A stretch of 33,260 nucleotides of DNA from Mycobacterium sp. (GCA_018883075.1 VEQU01000016.1:1-33260); one strand, 5' to 3'. Shown: positions 6,897-15,480, numbered from the stretch's first letter. The notes: generated from the sequence alone by a model not told the origin. Made by a program: numbers and translations.

Positions 6897-9668
6897 GTGG
6901 CTGGCGACGACCGAACCGGTGATCCGGGCAGCGTCCGGCGGCTCGTCATAGTCGAGTCGCCCACCAAGGCGCGCAAGATCGCCGGATACCTGGGGCGCAA
7001 CTACGTAGTCGAGTCCTCCCGTGGCCACATCCGGGACCTGCCCAGGGGCGCGGCAGACGTACCTGCCAAGTACAAGGGTGAGAAGTGGGCGCGGACGGGT
7101 GTCAACGTCGACAACGACTTCGAACCGCTCTACGTCGTCAGTCCGGACAAGAAGGCCGTCGTCACCGAACTCAAGAACCTGCTCAAGGGTGTCGACGAGT
7201 TGTATCTGGCCACCGACGGTGACCGCGAGGGTGAGGCCATCGCCTGGCATCTGCTGGAGACCCTCAAACCCAGCGTTCCAGTGCGCCGGATGGTGTTCCA
7301 CGAGATCACCGAGTCGGCCATTCGGGAGGCCGCCGCCAACCCGCGCGATCTGGACACCGACCTCGTCGACGCCCAGGAGACTCGCCGCATCCTCGACCGG
7401 CTCTACGGCTACGAAGTCAGCCCGGTGCTGTGGAAGAAGGTGGGTCCGAAGTTGTCCGCCGGTCGGGTGCAGTCGGTGGCGACCCGCATCATCGTCCAAC
7501 GGGAGCGCGAGCGGATGGCCTTCCGCAGCGCCGCCTACTGGGACGTTCTGGCCGAACTGGATGCCAGCGTCTCCGACCCGAACGCCGCACCGCCGAAGTT
7601 CACCGCACGGCTCGTCGCTGTGGCCGGCAAGAGGGTGGCCAGCGGCCGCGATTTCGACTCTCTCGGGGCGGTACGCAAGCCCGACGAGGTGGTCGTGCTC
7701 GATGAGGCGCAGGCCACCGCGCTGGCCACGGGTCTGCGCGGTGCGCCGCTGACAGTGGCCTCGGTGGAGGAGAAGCCCTACACCCGCCGGCCCTACCCGC
7801 CGTTCATGACCTCGACCCTCCAGCAGGAGGCCGGCCGCAAACTGCGCTTCTCCTCCGAGCGGACGATGAGTGTGGCCCAGCGGCTCTATGAGAACGGCTA
7901 CATCACCTACATGCGCACCGACTCGACCACCCTGTCGCAGTCGGCGATCAACGCCGCCCGCGACCAGGCCCGCCAGCTCTACGGCGAGGAGTATCTGCAT
8001 CCCTCCCCGCGGCAGTACACCCGCAAGGTCAAGAACGCCCAGGAGGCACACGAGGCGATCCGCCCCGCCGGTGACACCTTCGCGACGCCAGGGGCACTGC
8101 ACTCCGAACTCGATGCCGACGGCTTCCGGCTCTACGAGTTGATCTGGCAGCGCACCGTCGCCTCCCAGATGGCCGACGCGCGCGGCACCACCTTGAGCCT
8201 GCGAATCACCGGTGACGAGCCGGATGGCCGGCAGGTGACCTTCAGCGCCAGCGGCCGGACCATCACCTTCCCCGGTTTCCTCAAGGCCTATGTCGAGACC
8301 GTCGACGAGCAGGCCGGCGGAGAGGCCGACGACGCCGAGAGCCGGCTCCCACAACTGCGCGAGGGCCAGCGCGTCGACGCCGTCACGCTGACACCCGACG
8401 GTCACGCCACCAACCCCCCCGCGCGTTACACCGAGGCATCGTTGATCAAAGCTCTCGAGGAACTCGGAATCGGGCGTCCCTCAACGTATTCCTCGATCAT
8501 CAAGACCATTCAGGATCGCGGCTACGTGATGAAGAAGGGCAGTGCGCTCGTGCCTTCGTGGGTGGCGTTCGCCGTCACCGGTCTGCTCGAGCAGCACTTC
8601 GCCCGACTCGTCGACTACGACTTCACCGCCGCCATGGAGGATGAACTCGACGAGATCGCCTCCGGGCACGAGCATCGGACCAACTGGCTGCACAACTTTT
8701 ACTTCGGCGGCGAACACGGGGTACCGCACTCGATCGCCCGCGCCGGCGGTCTGAAGAAACTCGTGGGTATCAACCTGGAGGGCATCGACGCACGCGGGGT
8801 GAACTCGATCCAGCTTTTCGACGACGCCGAAGGTCGTCCGATCTATGTCCGAGTCGGCAAGAACGGGGCGTATCTGGAGCGGATGATCGCCGGCGAGGAC
8901 GGCGAGCCCACCCCCCAGCGCGCCAACCTCAGTGAGGAGATCACCCCGGACGAGTTGAGCCTGGAGCTGGCCGAAACCCTCTTCGCGACACCGCAGGAGG
9001 GCCGCGTTCTCGGTGTTGATCCCGAATCCGGCCACGAGATCGTCGCCCGCGACGGCCGGTACGGCCCGTATGTCACCGAGGTGCTGCCGCCGCCGCCTGA
9101 GGAGGACGGCGGAGTCACCGCGAAGAAGGGCAAGAAGCCGACCGGGCCGAAACCGCGTACCGGTTCCCTGCTGCGCTCGATGGATCTGCGAACCATCACC
9201 CTCGATGACGCCCTGAAGCTGCTGTCGCTACCGCGGCTGGTCGGTGTGGACCCGCAGTCGGGTGAAGAGATCACCGCGCAGAACGGACGCTACGGCCCGT
9301 ATCTCAAGCGCGGCACCGACTCTCGCTCGCTGGCGACCGAGGAGCAGATCTTCGAGATCACCCTCGACGAGGCCCTCAGGATCTACGCCGAGCCCAAGCG
9401 GCGCGGTCGCCAGGGTGTGGCCGCCCCGCCGTTGCGTGAGCTCGGCAACGACTCGGCGACCGGAAAGCCGATGGTGATCAAGGACGGCCGATTCGGCCCG
9501 TACGTGACTGACGGCGAGACCAATGCCAGCCTGCGAAAGGGCGATGACGTCCTCACCATCACCGATGAGCGCGCGGCCGAACTCCTCGCCGACCGGCGTG
9601 CCCGCGGGCCGGTGAAGAAGGCGGCCAGGAAGGCCGTCCGCAAGAAAGCGGCGACCAAGAAGTCCTGA
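6897..9668 (+). CDS. topA: DNA topoisomerase I (type IA)
   Basis: Type IA topoisomerase of 923 aa that relaxes negative supercoils through a 5'-phosphotyrosine intermediate. The Toprim domain is at the N-terminus (VIVESPTK 18-25, acidic triad in ATDGDREGEA with D107, D109, E111). The catalytic Tyr is Y338 in GYITYMRTDS. The C-terminus lacks the four-cysteine zinc fingers of E. coli TopA and instead has repeated mycobacterial C-terminal domains (three copies of a pattern ending DGR/NGR-(Y/F)GPYV/L) and a Lys/Arg-rich tail (KKAARKAVRKKAATKK). This matches the essential mycobacterial enzyme (Rv3646c, 934 aa). It starts at GTG 6897 with a weak upstream GGAG. The leader carries tandem repeats and a mini-ORF. 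Its stop lies six bases from the convergent cyclase gene. Confidence 0.98.
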   Translation: MAGDDRTGDPGSVRRLVIVESPTKARKIAGYLGRNYVVESSRGHIRDLPRGAADVPAKYKGEKWARTGVNVDNDFEPLYVVSPDKKAVVTELKNLLKGVDELYLATDGDREGEAIAWHLLETLKPSVPVRRMVFHEITESAIREAAANPRDLDTDLVDAQETRRILDRLYGYEVSPVLWKKVGPKLSAGRVQSVATRIIVQRERERMAFRSAAYWDVLAELDASVSDPNAAPPKFTARLVAVAGKRVASGRDFDSLGAVRKPDEVVVLDEAQATALATGLRGAPLTVASVEEKPYTRRPYPPFMTSTLQQEAGRKLRFSSERTMSVAQRLYENGYITYMRTDSTTLSQSAINAARDQARQLYGEEYLHPSPRQYTRKVKNAQEAHEAIRPAGDTFATPGALHSELDADGFRLYELIWQRTVASQMADARGTTLSLRITGDEPDGRQVTFSASGRTITFPGFLKAYVETVDEQAGGEADDAESRLPQLREGQRVDAVTLTPDGHATNPPARYTEASLIKALEELGIGRPSTYSSIIKTIQDRGYVMKKGSALVPSWVAFAVTGLLEQHFARLVDYDFTAAMEDELDEIASGHEHRTNWLHNFYFGGEHGVPHSIARAGGLKKLVGINLEGIDARGVNSIQLFDDAEGRPIYVRVGKNGAYLERMIAGEDGEPTPQRANLSEEITPDELSLELAETLFATPQEGRVLGVDPESGHEIVARDGRYGPYVTEVLPPPPEEDGGVTAKKGKKPTGPKPRTGSLLRSMDLRTITLDDALKLLSLPRLVGVDPQSGEEITAQNGRYGPYLKRGTDSRSLATEEQIFEITLDEALRIYAEPKRRGRQGVAAPPLRELGNDSATGKPMVIKDGRFGPYVTDGETNASLRKGDDVLTITDERAAELLADRRARGPVKKAARKAVRKKAATKKS

Positions 9669-9674
9669 GAATCC

Positions 9675-11261
9675 TCAGCGGGACATCTCCGGAAGATCGG
9701 CGGGCACAGCCAGATTCAGCGGCCGCGCCAACTGGGTGGGTGCGGCCCTGCCGCGCAGGTTCACGATCTCTCCAACGTCCCAGCACAGGGCCTCGGCATC
9801 CAGCGCCCCGCTGACCGCTATCGCCGACGCCAGCACGTGGCCCTCCTCCAGCTTCGCCAGCTCGGTCAGCCGGGCCGCCTCGTTGACGGGGTCCCCGATC
9901 ACCGTGTACTCGAAACGGGCCTGGGCACCGATGTGCCCTGCGATCGCCCGTCCGGCCGAGACCCCGATACCGAATTCCGTCTGCCCGAGCACGGAGACCA
10001 GTTCGTCGTGTAGCTCGCGTGCCGAGGCGAGGGCGGCTCCGCACGCGTCCGGGTGCTCGAGCGGCGCGCCGAAGATGCACAGCGCGGCGTCGCCCTGGAA
10101 CTTGTTGACGAAGCCGCCGTTGCGTTGGACGGCGTCCACGACGACCCGGAAGAACTCGTTGAGCACGCCGACGACCTCGCCCGGCGGGCGGGTGGCGGCT
10201 AGTTGTGTCGAACCGACCAGGTCGATGAACAACACTGCGACGTCGCGCTCCTGGCCACCGAGTTCCGTCCCTCGCTCCAGTGCACGCCGTGCCACGTCCT
10301 CGCCGACGTACCGGCCGAACAAATCGCGCATACGTTGTCGCTCGCTGAGCTCCCGGACCATGTCATTGAAACCGGCCTGCAGCAATCCGAGCTCAGTGGC
10401 GTCATAGATCTGCATGTGTGCGTTGTAGTTCCCGCGCTGGACCTCACCGAGCGCCCAGCGCAACTGCCGCAGCGGGTCGGAGATCGCCATCGCCGAAAGG
10501 ATGTTGCCGATGAGTCCGATGACCAGCGCGGCGATCGCCATCAGAAGGATCGGCGTGAACAGACTCTCCGGCGAGGAGTCCAGCAGTGAGAACTTGTTCC
10601 CGAAGATCGACAAGATGATCATCAGCAGCGGGACGCCCGTGGAGAGTACCCACGTCAGGACCAGGCGCAGCACCACGCCGGGCCGGCGGAAATGCTCGGG
10701 TAGCCCACCGCGCAGCGCGGCCACTGCGACCGGACGCAGCACCCGCTCAGATTGCAGATATCCGATGATTGCTGTCGCGGTCGCCCCGAGCAGAGTGGCC
10801 ACCGCCAGCACAGGCGCGGCATGGCTGGCCACCGGCCAGCTCGCGACGATGAACACCACCGCGCCCAGCAACCACAGGGTGATGCTGATCAGCGACCGGA
10901 ACGCGGGCATCCGCAGAGCGCGCAAACGGGCCTGCTCGGTGACGGTGGGATCCTCCTCGGCGAGCAGCGTGTCTCGCCGCTGCCACCGGAAGACCGGTAC
11001 CAGCAGTCGGAAGCTGATCACCGCGCCGGCGATGAAGGCGATGACCACGTAGCCGAGGAAGAGTACGAGGTTCTCAGTGGGCAGGTCCTGCAGTTTGATG
11101 CGGTCCGCCGGCGGCAGCCCGAATCGCAGGAACCCCAGCACGAGCAGCGCTCCGATGACGTCGGCCTGGAGAAGACCCAGGGAGAACAGCGGCCACGGGG
11201 TGCGCACCACCCAGCGGACGAAGTCTCGGATCCGCCCGCGCGTGCCCGGCGCGCTGCTCAC
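9675..11261 (-). CDS. Membrane-anchored class III adenylate cyclase (Rv3645-like)
   Basis: A protein of 528 aa with six predicted membrane helices (about 24-45, 64-88, 122-142, 148-168, 197-219, 235-258), a HAMP linker (about 258-312) and a C-terminal class III cyclase domain. All canonical catalytic residues are present: metal-binding D347 (FIDLVGST) and D391, substrate-specifying K387 (NKFQGD) and D457, and transition-state N460 and R464 (GDPVNEAAR). It should therefore make cAMP from ATP at the inner membrane. The H37Rv counterpart Rv3645 has been linked to fatty-acid metabolism and intrinsic drug tolerance through cAMP. It starts at GTG 11261 and is divergent from holB across 73 bp. The six-helix part may sense a membrane signal, which is an inference. 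Confidence 0.95.
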   Translation of the reverse strand: MSSAPGTRGRIRDFVRWVVRTPWPLFSLGLLQADVIGALLVLGFLRFGLPPADRIKLQDLPTENLVLFLGYVVIAFIAGAVISFRLLVPVFRWQRRDTLLAEEDPTVTEQARLRALRMPAFRSLISITLWLLGAVVFIVASWPVASHAAPVLAVATLLGATATAIIGYLQSERVLRPVAVAALRGGLPEHFRRPGVVLRLVLTWVLSTGVPLLMIILSIFGNKFSLLDSSPESLFTPILLMAIAALVIGLIGNILSAMAISDPLRQLRWALGEVQRGNYNAHMQIYDATELGLLQAGFNDMVRELSERQRMRDLFGRYVGEDVARRALERGTELGGQERDVAVLFIDLVGSTQLAATRPPGEVVGVLNEFFRVVVDAVQRNGGFVNKFQGDAALCIFGAPLEHPDACGAALASARELHDELVSVLGQTEFGIGVSAGRAIAGHIGAQARFEYTVIGDPVNEAARLTELAKLEEGHVLASAIAVSGALDAEALCWDVGEIVNLRGRAAPTQLARPLNLAVPADLPEMSR

Positions 11262-11319
11262 CGTCCCACCGTAGCGTTTTCGGGCGGTCCTTCGAACCCT
11301 GCCGTGTCGGGTCGGGAAG

Positions 11320-11325
11320 TAGTGT
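11320..11325 (+). promoter_or_regulatory. -10 box for holB
   Basis: TAGTGT matches TANNNT and ends nine bases before ATG 11335. This allows at most a two- to three-base leader, and no Shine-Dalgarno is possible in it. Confidence 0.5.
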
Positions 11326-11334
11326 TGGTGGGCG

Positions 11335-12549
11335 ATGCGCGGGGTTTTCGCAAGGCTTGTCGGCCAACATGCGGTGGAAGAGGAGTTGCTGGCCGCCGCG
11401 GCCGCCGCGCGCCGTGATTCATCTCACCCCGATCGGCCCGCCTCCTCGATGACACACGCCTGGCTGATCACCGGACCGCCGGGATCGGGCCGCTCCATCG
11501 CCGCGCTGTGCTTTGCCGCAGCCCTGCAGTGCACGGACCCCGACAACCCCGGCTGTGGAGGATGCCGGTCCTGCACCACCACCATGGCCGGCACGCACGC
11601 CGACGTCCGCCGCGTCGTCCCCGAAGGCCTGTCCATCGGCGTCGACGAGATGCGCGCCATCGTGGCCGCCGCGTCTCGCCGCCCCAGTACCGCGCGGTGG
11701 CACGTGGTCGTCATCGAGGACGCCGACCGGTTGACCGAAGGTGCGGCCAACGCTCTGCTGAAAGTGGTCGAGGAGCCGCCGCCCGCGACGGTGTTCCTGC
11801 TCTGCGCGCCGTCGGTGGACCCCGAGGACATCTCGATCACGTTGCGGTCCCGATGCCGTCACGTGGCTCTGGTGACGCCCACGGCCGAGGCCATCGCCCA
11901 GGTCCTGACCGACACCGACGGCTTCACCCAGCAGCAGGCGTCCGAGGCCGCAGCGATCAGCGGCGGCCACGTGGGGCGCGCCCGGCGGCTGGCGACCGAT
12001 CCCGATGCGCGCGCGCGGCGTGAGCGGGCACTGGGCCTGCCGCGTGAGGCCGCGACTCCGAGCCGCGCTTACGCGGCGGCCGAGGAACTGGTGGCGGCGG
12101 CCGAGGAGGAGGCCTTGGCGCTGACCGCGGAACGCGACGAGGCCGAGGCCGAGGAACTGGGCACCGCCCTCGGGGCGGGCGGAACCGGCAAAGGCACGGC
12201 GGGCGCCCTGCGCGGCACGGCGGGCGCGCTCAAGGAACTCGAGAAGCGCCAGAAGTCACGCCGCACCCGCGCCTCGCGGGACGCGCTGGACCGGGCCCTG
12301 ATCGACCTGGCGACCTACTTTCGCGACGCGCTTATGGTGGCAACCCGCGCAGGGTCGGTCACCGCCAACCATCCCGACATGTCGCAGCGTCTGCAGGCGC
12401 TCGGCGACCACGCCTCACCCGAGCAGCTGCTGCGTTGCATCGAGGCCGTACTGGCCTGCCGGGAGGCTCTGGCGATGAACGTCAAGCCCAAGTTCGCGGT
12501 CGATGCGCTGGTCGCCACCGTGGGCCGGCAGCTTCGCCAGGACGGGTAG
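11335..12549 (+). CDS. holB: DNA polymerase III clamp-loader delta' subunit
   Basis: AAA+ clamp-loader protein of 404 aa. The P-loop reads GPPGSGRS (47-54), with Arg at the position of the invariant Lys, as expected for a delta' subunit that does not hydrolyse ATP. A four-cysteine zinc module follows (C66, C74, C77, C80). SRC (in LRSRCRHV) supplies the arginine finger for the neighbouring subunit. The middle contains an Ala/Glu-rich helical insert of about 60 residues and a Gly/Lys-rich linker before the C-terminal collar domain. Equivalent to Rv3644c, annotated as holB or 'DNA polymerase III subunit delta''. Role: loading the beta clamp with DnaX and HolA. The short leader suggests a nearly leaderless transcript. 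A tRNA gene follows 37 bases after the stop. Confidence 0.93.
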   Translation: MRGVFARLVGQHAVEEELLAAAAAARRDSSHPDRPASSMTHAWLITGPPGSGRSIAALCFAAALQCTDPDNPGCGGCRSCTTTMAGTHADVRRVVPEGLSIGVDEMRAIVAAASRRPSTARWHVVVIEDADRLTEGAANALLKVVEEPPPATVFLLCAPSVDPEDISITLRSRCRHVALVTPTAEAIAQVLTDTDGFTQQQASEAAAISGGHVGRARRLATDPDARARRERALGLPREAATPSRAYAAAEELVAAAEEEALALTAERDEAEAEELGTALGAGGTGKGTAGALRGTAGALKELEKRQKSRRTRASRDALDRALIDLATYFRDALMVATRAGSVTANHPDMSQRLQALGDHASPEQLLRCIEAVLACREALAMNVKPKFAVDALVATVGRQLRQDG

Positions 12550-12586
12550 ACTCCTCCCTCGGCATCCAGGCCCGTCCGCATGCCGC

Positions 12587-12662
12587 GCCGCCTTAGCTCA
12601 GTCGGTAGAGCGATTCACTCGTAATGAATAGGTCGGGGGTTCGATTCCCCCAGGCGGCTCCA
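12587..12662 (+). tRNA. thrT: tRNA-Thr, anticodon CGT
   Basis: A full cloverleaf can be drawn. The acceptor pairs GCCGCCT (12587-12593) with AGGCGGC (12652-12658). The D-arm is GCTC-AGTCGGTAGA-GC. The anticodon stem is ATTCA/TGAAT with loop CTCGTAA, giving anticodon CGT (reads ACG, Thr). The T-arm is GGGGG-TTCGATT-CCCCC and the discriminator is T 12659. The CCA end is encoded (12660-12662). It matches the threonine tRNA next to holB in other mycobacteria. Confidence 0.97.
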
Positions 12663-12668
12663 TATGAT
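12663..12668 (+). promoter_or_regulatory. -10 box abutting the tRNA, leaderless promoter for the lipoprotein gene
   Basis: TATGAT begins at the base immediately after the tRNA CCA and is followed by six bases, then GTG 12675. With a 17-base spacer the -35 would be TTCGAT (12640-12645), which is the T-loop of the tRNA gene. The -35 match is weak, as is common in mycobacteria. Confidence 0.65.
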
Positions 12669-12674
12669 CCCGGT

Positions 12675-13091
12675 GTGAGTCCGCACCCTCCACAATCCGT
12701 CGTCCGCGGCGTTGTTTCCGGCATGGCACTGGCGTGCGCGGCGGCGATCCTCCTGTCGGCCTGCGGCTCCGGCCCATCGGAGCCGAGCGGTGCGGCATTA
12801 CGTGAGGCGACGGCGGTGCGCTGCTATGAGTTGGTTGAGGGAAGCTCACGCACCGTCATCAAGGTCGAGCCCGCACCCAACGCCGTCGACGCCCAGGGCG
12901 GGCAGGTCACCGTCTACTCCTTCCGGGATGGCACCGAGGAGTTCGCTCCCGAGACCACGGCAGGCCGCCTCGAATCCAGTGCCTTCGTCTACGCCGACGG
13001 CACGACGCTGACGCTGCGCAAGGAATCCTTGACCTGGCCCCGGGACAGCATGCTTGAAGGAGCCGTCTTCACCGCGACCTCATGTCCGTGA
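12675..13091 (+). CDS. Putative small lipoprotein, unknown function
   Basis: A protein of 138 aa starting at GTG 12675. It has a short polar N-region with one Arg, a hydrophobic core (ALACAAAILL) and a lipobox LSAC with the acylated Cys at residue 30, so it should be a membrane-anchored, cell-wall-facing lipoprotein. The mature part contains two further Cys (near residues 51 and 137) that might form a disulfide, and alternates short beta-like strands with polar turns. I do not recognise the family. The gene lies directly after tRNA-Thr and appears to use a leaderless promoter embedded in the tRNA gene. In H37Rv this slot beside the tRNA holds different, partly mobile genes, so it may be species- or clade-specific. 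Confidence 0.75.
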   Translation: MSPHPPQSVVRGVVSGMALACAAAILLSACGSGPSEPSGAALREATAVRCYELVEGSSRTVIKVEPAPNAVDAQGGQVTVYSFRDGTEEFAPETTAGRLESSAFVYADGTTLTLRKESLTWPRDSMLEGAVFTATSCP

Positions 13092-13124
13092 CCCGGCGTT
13101 GAGCCTGCGGAACTGCGACGACGG

Positions 13125-13130
13125 TATAAA
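13125..13130 (+). promoter_or_regulatory. Candidate -10 box for the 13159 gene
   Basis: TATAAA in a GC-rich context, 28 bases before ATG 13159. A TTGAGC at 13099-13104 could be the -35, but the 20-base spacer is long. Tentative. Confidence 0.4.
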
Positions 13131-13158
13131 TGTCAGACCCCCCTGGGACGATGTGGCC

Positions 13159-13656
13159 ATGTTCGAGACAAACCCGTCCCAGCCGGCACCGGAATCCGTC
13201 GACCTCACCGACCTGGACGATCTCTGCGATCCGGTCGCCGCCGTGGTCGCCGTGGAGGTGGCGGCCAGCTTCGTGAAGGTGTGTCTGTGCCAGACCGAAC
13301 CGGTGGTCGCCCGGCTCGCGCGAAACGAGGTGACCCTCCGCAAGCCCGGTGGAATCGAACTGGAGAAGCGGACCCTCGCCACGCGGCTGTACCGGCTGAT
13401 CGACGGTACGGTGTTCTGCCAGCTGAGCGCCGCCGTGCCGCTGTCGCATGCGGAGTTCGCGCTCTCGCGCATCGAGGTCATGCTGCGCCAGAAGTTCTCC
13501 GATGTCGTGGGAGCCGCCGCGAGCTATCTGCTCAGCGACGATCGCTACACCGCAATCCAGATGACGGCGGTGGCGGTGACGATGGCGGCCCGTGAGGTCC
13601 GCACCGAGGTGGCCGAGGTCATCGCCGCCACGCGCCACACCGGGGACGACGCATAG
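13159..13656 (+). CDS. Hypothetical protein, 165 aa
   Basis: The family is not recognised. It is a soluble, acidic N-terminus protein (VDLTDLDDLCD) with two close Cys (CLC, about residue 41), a central segment with alternating charged residues (LRKPGGIELEKRTLATRLYRL), and a helical C-terminus rich in Ala, Val and Glu. There is no signal peptide or membrane helix. Codon positions show the strong third-base GC expected of a real gene here, and the opposite-strand frames are Arg/His-rich shadows. It starts at ATG 13159 with a TATAAA box upstream and only a weak GGGACGA ribosome site. It sits between the lipoprotein gene and a convergent membrane protein, with no functional clue from its neighbours. 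Confidence 0.75.
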   Translation: MFETNPSQPAPESVDLTDLDDLCDPVAAVVAVEVAASFVKVCLCQTEPVVARLARNEVTLRKPGGIELEKRTLATRLYRLIDGTVFCQLSAAVPLSHAEFALSRIEVMLRQKFSDVVGAAASYLLSDDRYTAIQMTAVAVTMAAREVRTEVAEVIAATRHTGDDA

Positions 13657-13664
13657 CTCCTGCT

Positions 13665-13693
13665 TTCAGCGCGGAGCCCTTCAGCGCGGAGCC
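13665..13693. repeat. 15-bp tandem duplication at the 3' end of the GT-C-like gene
   Basis: TTCAGCGCGGAGCC occurs at 13665-13678 and again at 13680-13693 (period 15). The second copy contains the last codons and the stop of the minus-strand gene. The first copy reproduces them just downstream, giving a back-up stop. Confidence 0.85.
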
Positions 13694-15468
13694 AGGAATC
13701 CGACGGGCCCCGAGGCGACGCATACCGTCAACGCGGAGGTGGCAGCACGCACGGTGATCGAATCACCGGCACCGGAGAGACGCACGTACGTCCGATTCAG
13801 TCCCGGCTTGACGGGAACCCTGGTCTCGCGGCCATCCGGGAGCGACATCACCAGGCTGCCTTCGGTATTGGCCAGATAGTTCACCTCGGCGGTCCACTCG
13901 GCAGGCAACAGCGGTCCGTCCAGTGGCATCCGCGCCGGGAAGTCGGGCGCAACGAGGTACCCGCACCGCTGTTGCGGGCCGGGCAGGGTGCGGCGCACCC
14001 ACGTCACGTCGGCGTCCACCAGCGCGCCGCGACTGTCGAGCATTCGCAGCACAGTTGTGTATCGCTCGAAATCCGGACGGTCGGGCTGCAGCGCGAACAT
14101 GTGGCTGGCCAGATTCTCCGGTCCGACGACCCGTTGCAGAATCAGCGGATCGACCTCCTGATCGAGCATCGGCGCCGGTGATTCGGCCCTGGCTTGGGCA
14201 AGACCGCGAATTGCGTTGTGCAGGTATGCCTTAGTGGGGTTGTCCTGCCAACTGGTGAGAAATGTCCGAGTCGAGACCAGGCTGCTGGCCAGGAACCCGA
14301 GCACCAGGGCACCGACGACGATGCCACGACCGACGGATGCATCCAGCCAGGTCGACGTCGCCCGATTCGCAGCGCACAGGCCGACCGCCGCAAGCAGCGC
14401 GAGCACCCAGACCAGATCGGCGAGGTACCGCAGGGTCTGTGCCAGCTCGAGGGCGGTGAACGCCGATGATCGCATGAGGTAGATCGGCACCTGGCAGGCC
14501 ACCACGTATCCCAGGGCCGCCAGCCACACCCATCCGATGCGTCGCTTACGCAACAGCGTGACCGCGACCACCGTCACCAGGGCCGCCCAGCCCAATGCCA
14601 TGGCGGGCAGACCCGGCACCGCCCACGGCGATGCGGGATCCCAGCGTTGCCAGTGCCACGGACCGCCGACGAGCCCCGGAACGATTCCGTGAGTCACCGA
14701 CCGGCTCAGCAGATCCCACGTCATCGGGATGTCGAGGCTCCAACGCTGCTGATCCACCACCACCAGGTACAGCGCCGCCCACGCAGCGGTCAGGACCGCC
14801 GCGGGAATCCACAGTTTCAGTCCGGATCGCCATACCGATCGCAGCGGCGCGCCGTCCCCGCCGACGTGGCGGAGCAGCGCCGCTACCGCGAATGCGACGA
14901 ACGGGATCACCGCGGCCTTCTCGAAGAAGACCAGACCTGCCAGATAGGCCAGCATTGCGGTGACTGCGTAGCGCGGATTGCCCGTCCGAGTCAGCAGAAT
15001 GGCATCCCCGCATACCCAGGCCAGGGCGGCCAGCATCGGAAGGTAGTTCAGCGCTGCAGCCCACCACGCGAACGACGGGACCGCCAGTGGGGTGAACAAG
15101 GCGAAGATCAGCGGAATCAACAGCACCCACCGCCACCCGAGGATGATGCGCAGCGTCCGCAGCAGCGACAGCGACGCGATGAGTTGCATCACCACAAGGC
15201 TCACCGCCGCCGGGGTCCAGTCCAGCGGCGCAAGACGGGTGATCACGCCACCGAGCAGGAACGCGGCCGGCATCACGTGTCCGTCGTGGTCGTTGAACAG
15301 GTAGGTCCCGGACAGCAGCGGCTGTGTACCGGCGCGGCCGACCAGGATGAGATCGTCCCAGTAGAAATAGCCGCCGAATGCCAGCGCGGCCCGGACGGCC
15401 AGTTGCGCAGCGATGAGCGCGATCGCTGCGGCAGCGACCGGCGGCATTCGCGGCGTGGCACGAGGCAC
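13681..15468 (-). CDS. Polytopic membrane protein, GT-C glycosyltransferase-like (Rv3635-like)
   Basis: A protein of 595 aa with roughly 10-11 hydrophobic helices over residues 5-400 and a C-terminal extracytoplasmic domain of about 190 residues. After the first helix comes GGYFYWDDLILVGRAG; an Asp-Asp pair in the first outer loop is the usual catalytic/metal site of GT-C enzymes using polyprenyl-phosphate sugars. The length matches Rv3635 (591 aa), a conserved mycobacterial membrane protein. GTG 15468 is preferred because a TACAGT -10 box lies six bases upstream, giving a leaderless mRNA. Starts further upstream (ATG 15519, 15552) would overlap the divergent galE promoter. Neighbouring galE and ppgS-like genes support a role in transferring a lipid-linked sugar to the cell wall. 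That is an inference. Confidence 0.82.
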   Translation of the reverse strand: MPRATPRMPPVAAAAIALIAAQLAVRAALAFGGYFYWDDLILVGRAGTQPLLSGTYLFNDHDGHVMPAAFLLGGVITRLAPLDWTPAAVSLVVMQLIASLSLLRTLRIILGWRWVLLIPLIFALFTPLAVPSFAWWAAALNYLPMLAALAWVCGDAILLTRTGNPRYAVTAMLAYLAGLVFFEKAAVIPFVAFAVAALLRHVGGDGAPLRSVWRSGLKLWIPAAVLTAAWAALYLVVVDQQRWSLDIPMTWDLLSRSVTHGIVPGLVGGPWHWQRWDPASPWAVPGLPAMALGWAALVTVVAVTLLRKRRIGWVWLAALGYVVACQVPIYLMRSSAFTALELAQTLRYLADLVWVLALLAAVGLCAANRATSTWLDASVGRGIVVGALVLGFLASSLVSTRTFLTSWQDNPTKAYLHNAIRGLAQARAESPAPMLDQEVDPLILQRVVGPENLASHMFALQPDRPDFERYTTVLRMLDSRGALVDADVTWVRRTLPGPQQRCGYLVAPDFPARMPLDGPLLPAEWTAEVNYLANTEGSLVMSLPDGRETRVPVKPGLNRTYVRLSGAGDSITVRAATSALTVCVASGPVGFLAPR

Positions 15469-15474
15469 CGCCCG

Positions 15475-15480
15475 ACTGTA
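15475..15480 (-). promoter_or_regulatory. -10 box, leaderless promoter of the GT-C-like gene
   Basis: TACAGT on the minus strand, six bases before GTG 15468. It faces the galE promoter, and the two start codons are 49 bases apart. Confidence 0.65.

Noticed and set aside
6525..8405. 626-codon open frame on the minus strand opposite topA
   Set aside because: It is the antisense shadow of topA: the plus-strand frame has full type IA topoisomerase motifs, and the antisense protein is Gly/Leu/Val/His-rich with no recognisable domain. Long antisense frames are expected at this GC content.
11473..11496. Loss of the Walker A lysine in holB (GPPGSGRS) as an inactivating mutation
   Set aside because: Delta' subunits normally do not hydrolyse ATP and often lack the lysine; the SRC motif and zinc module are intact.
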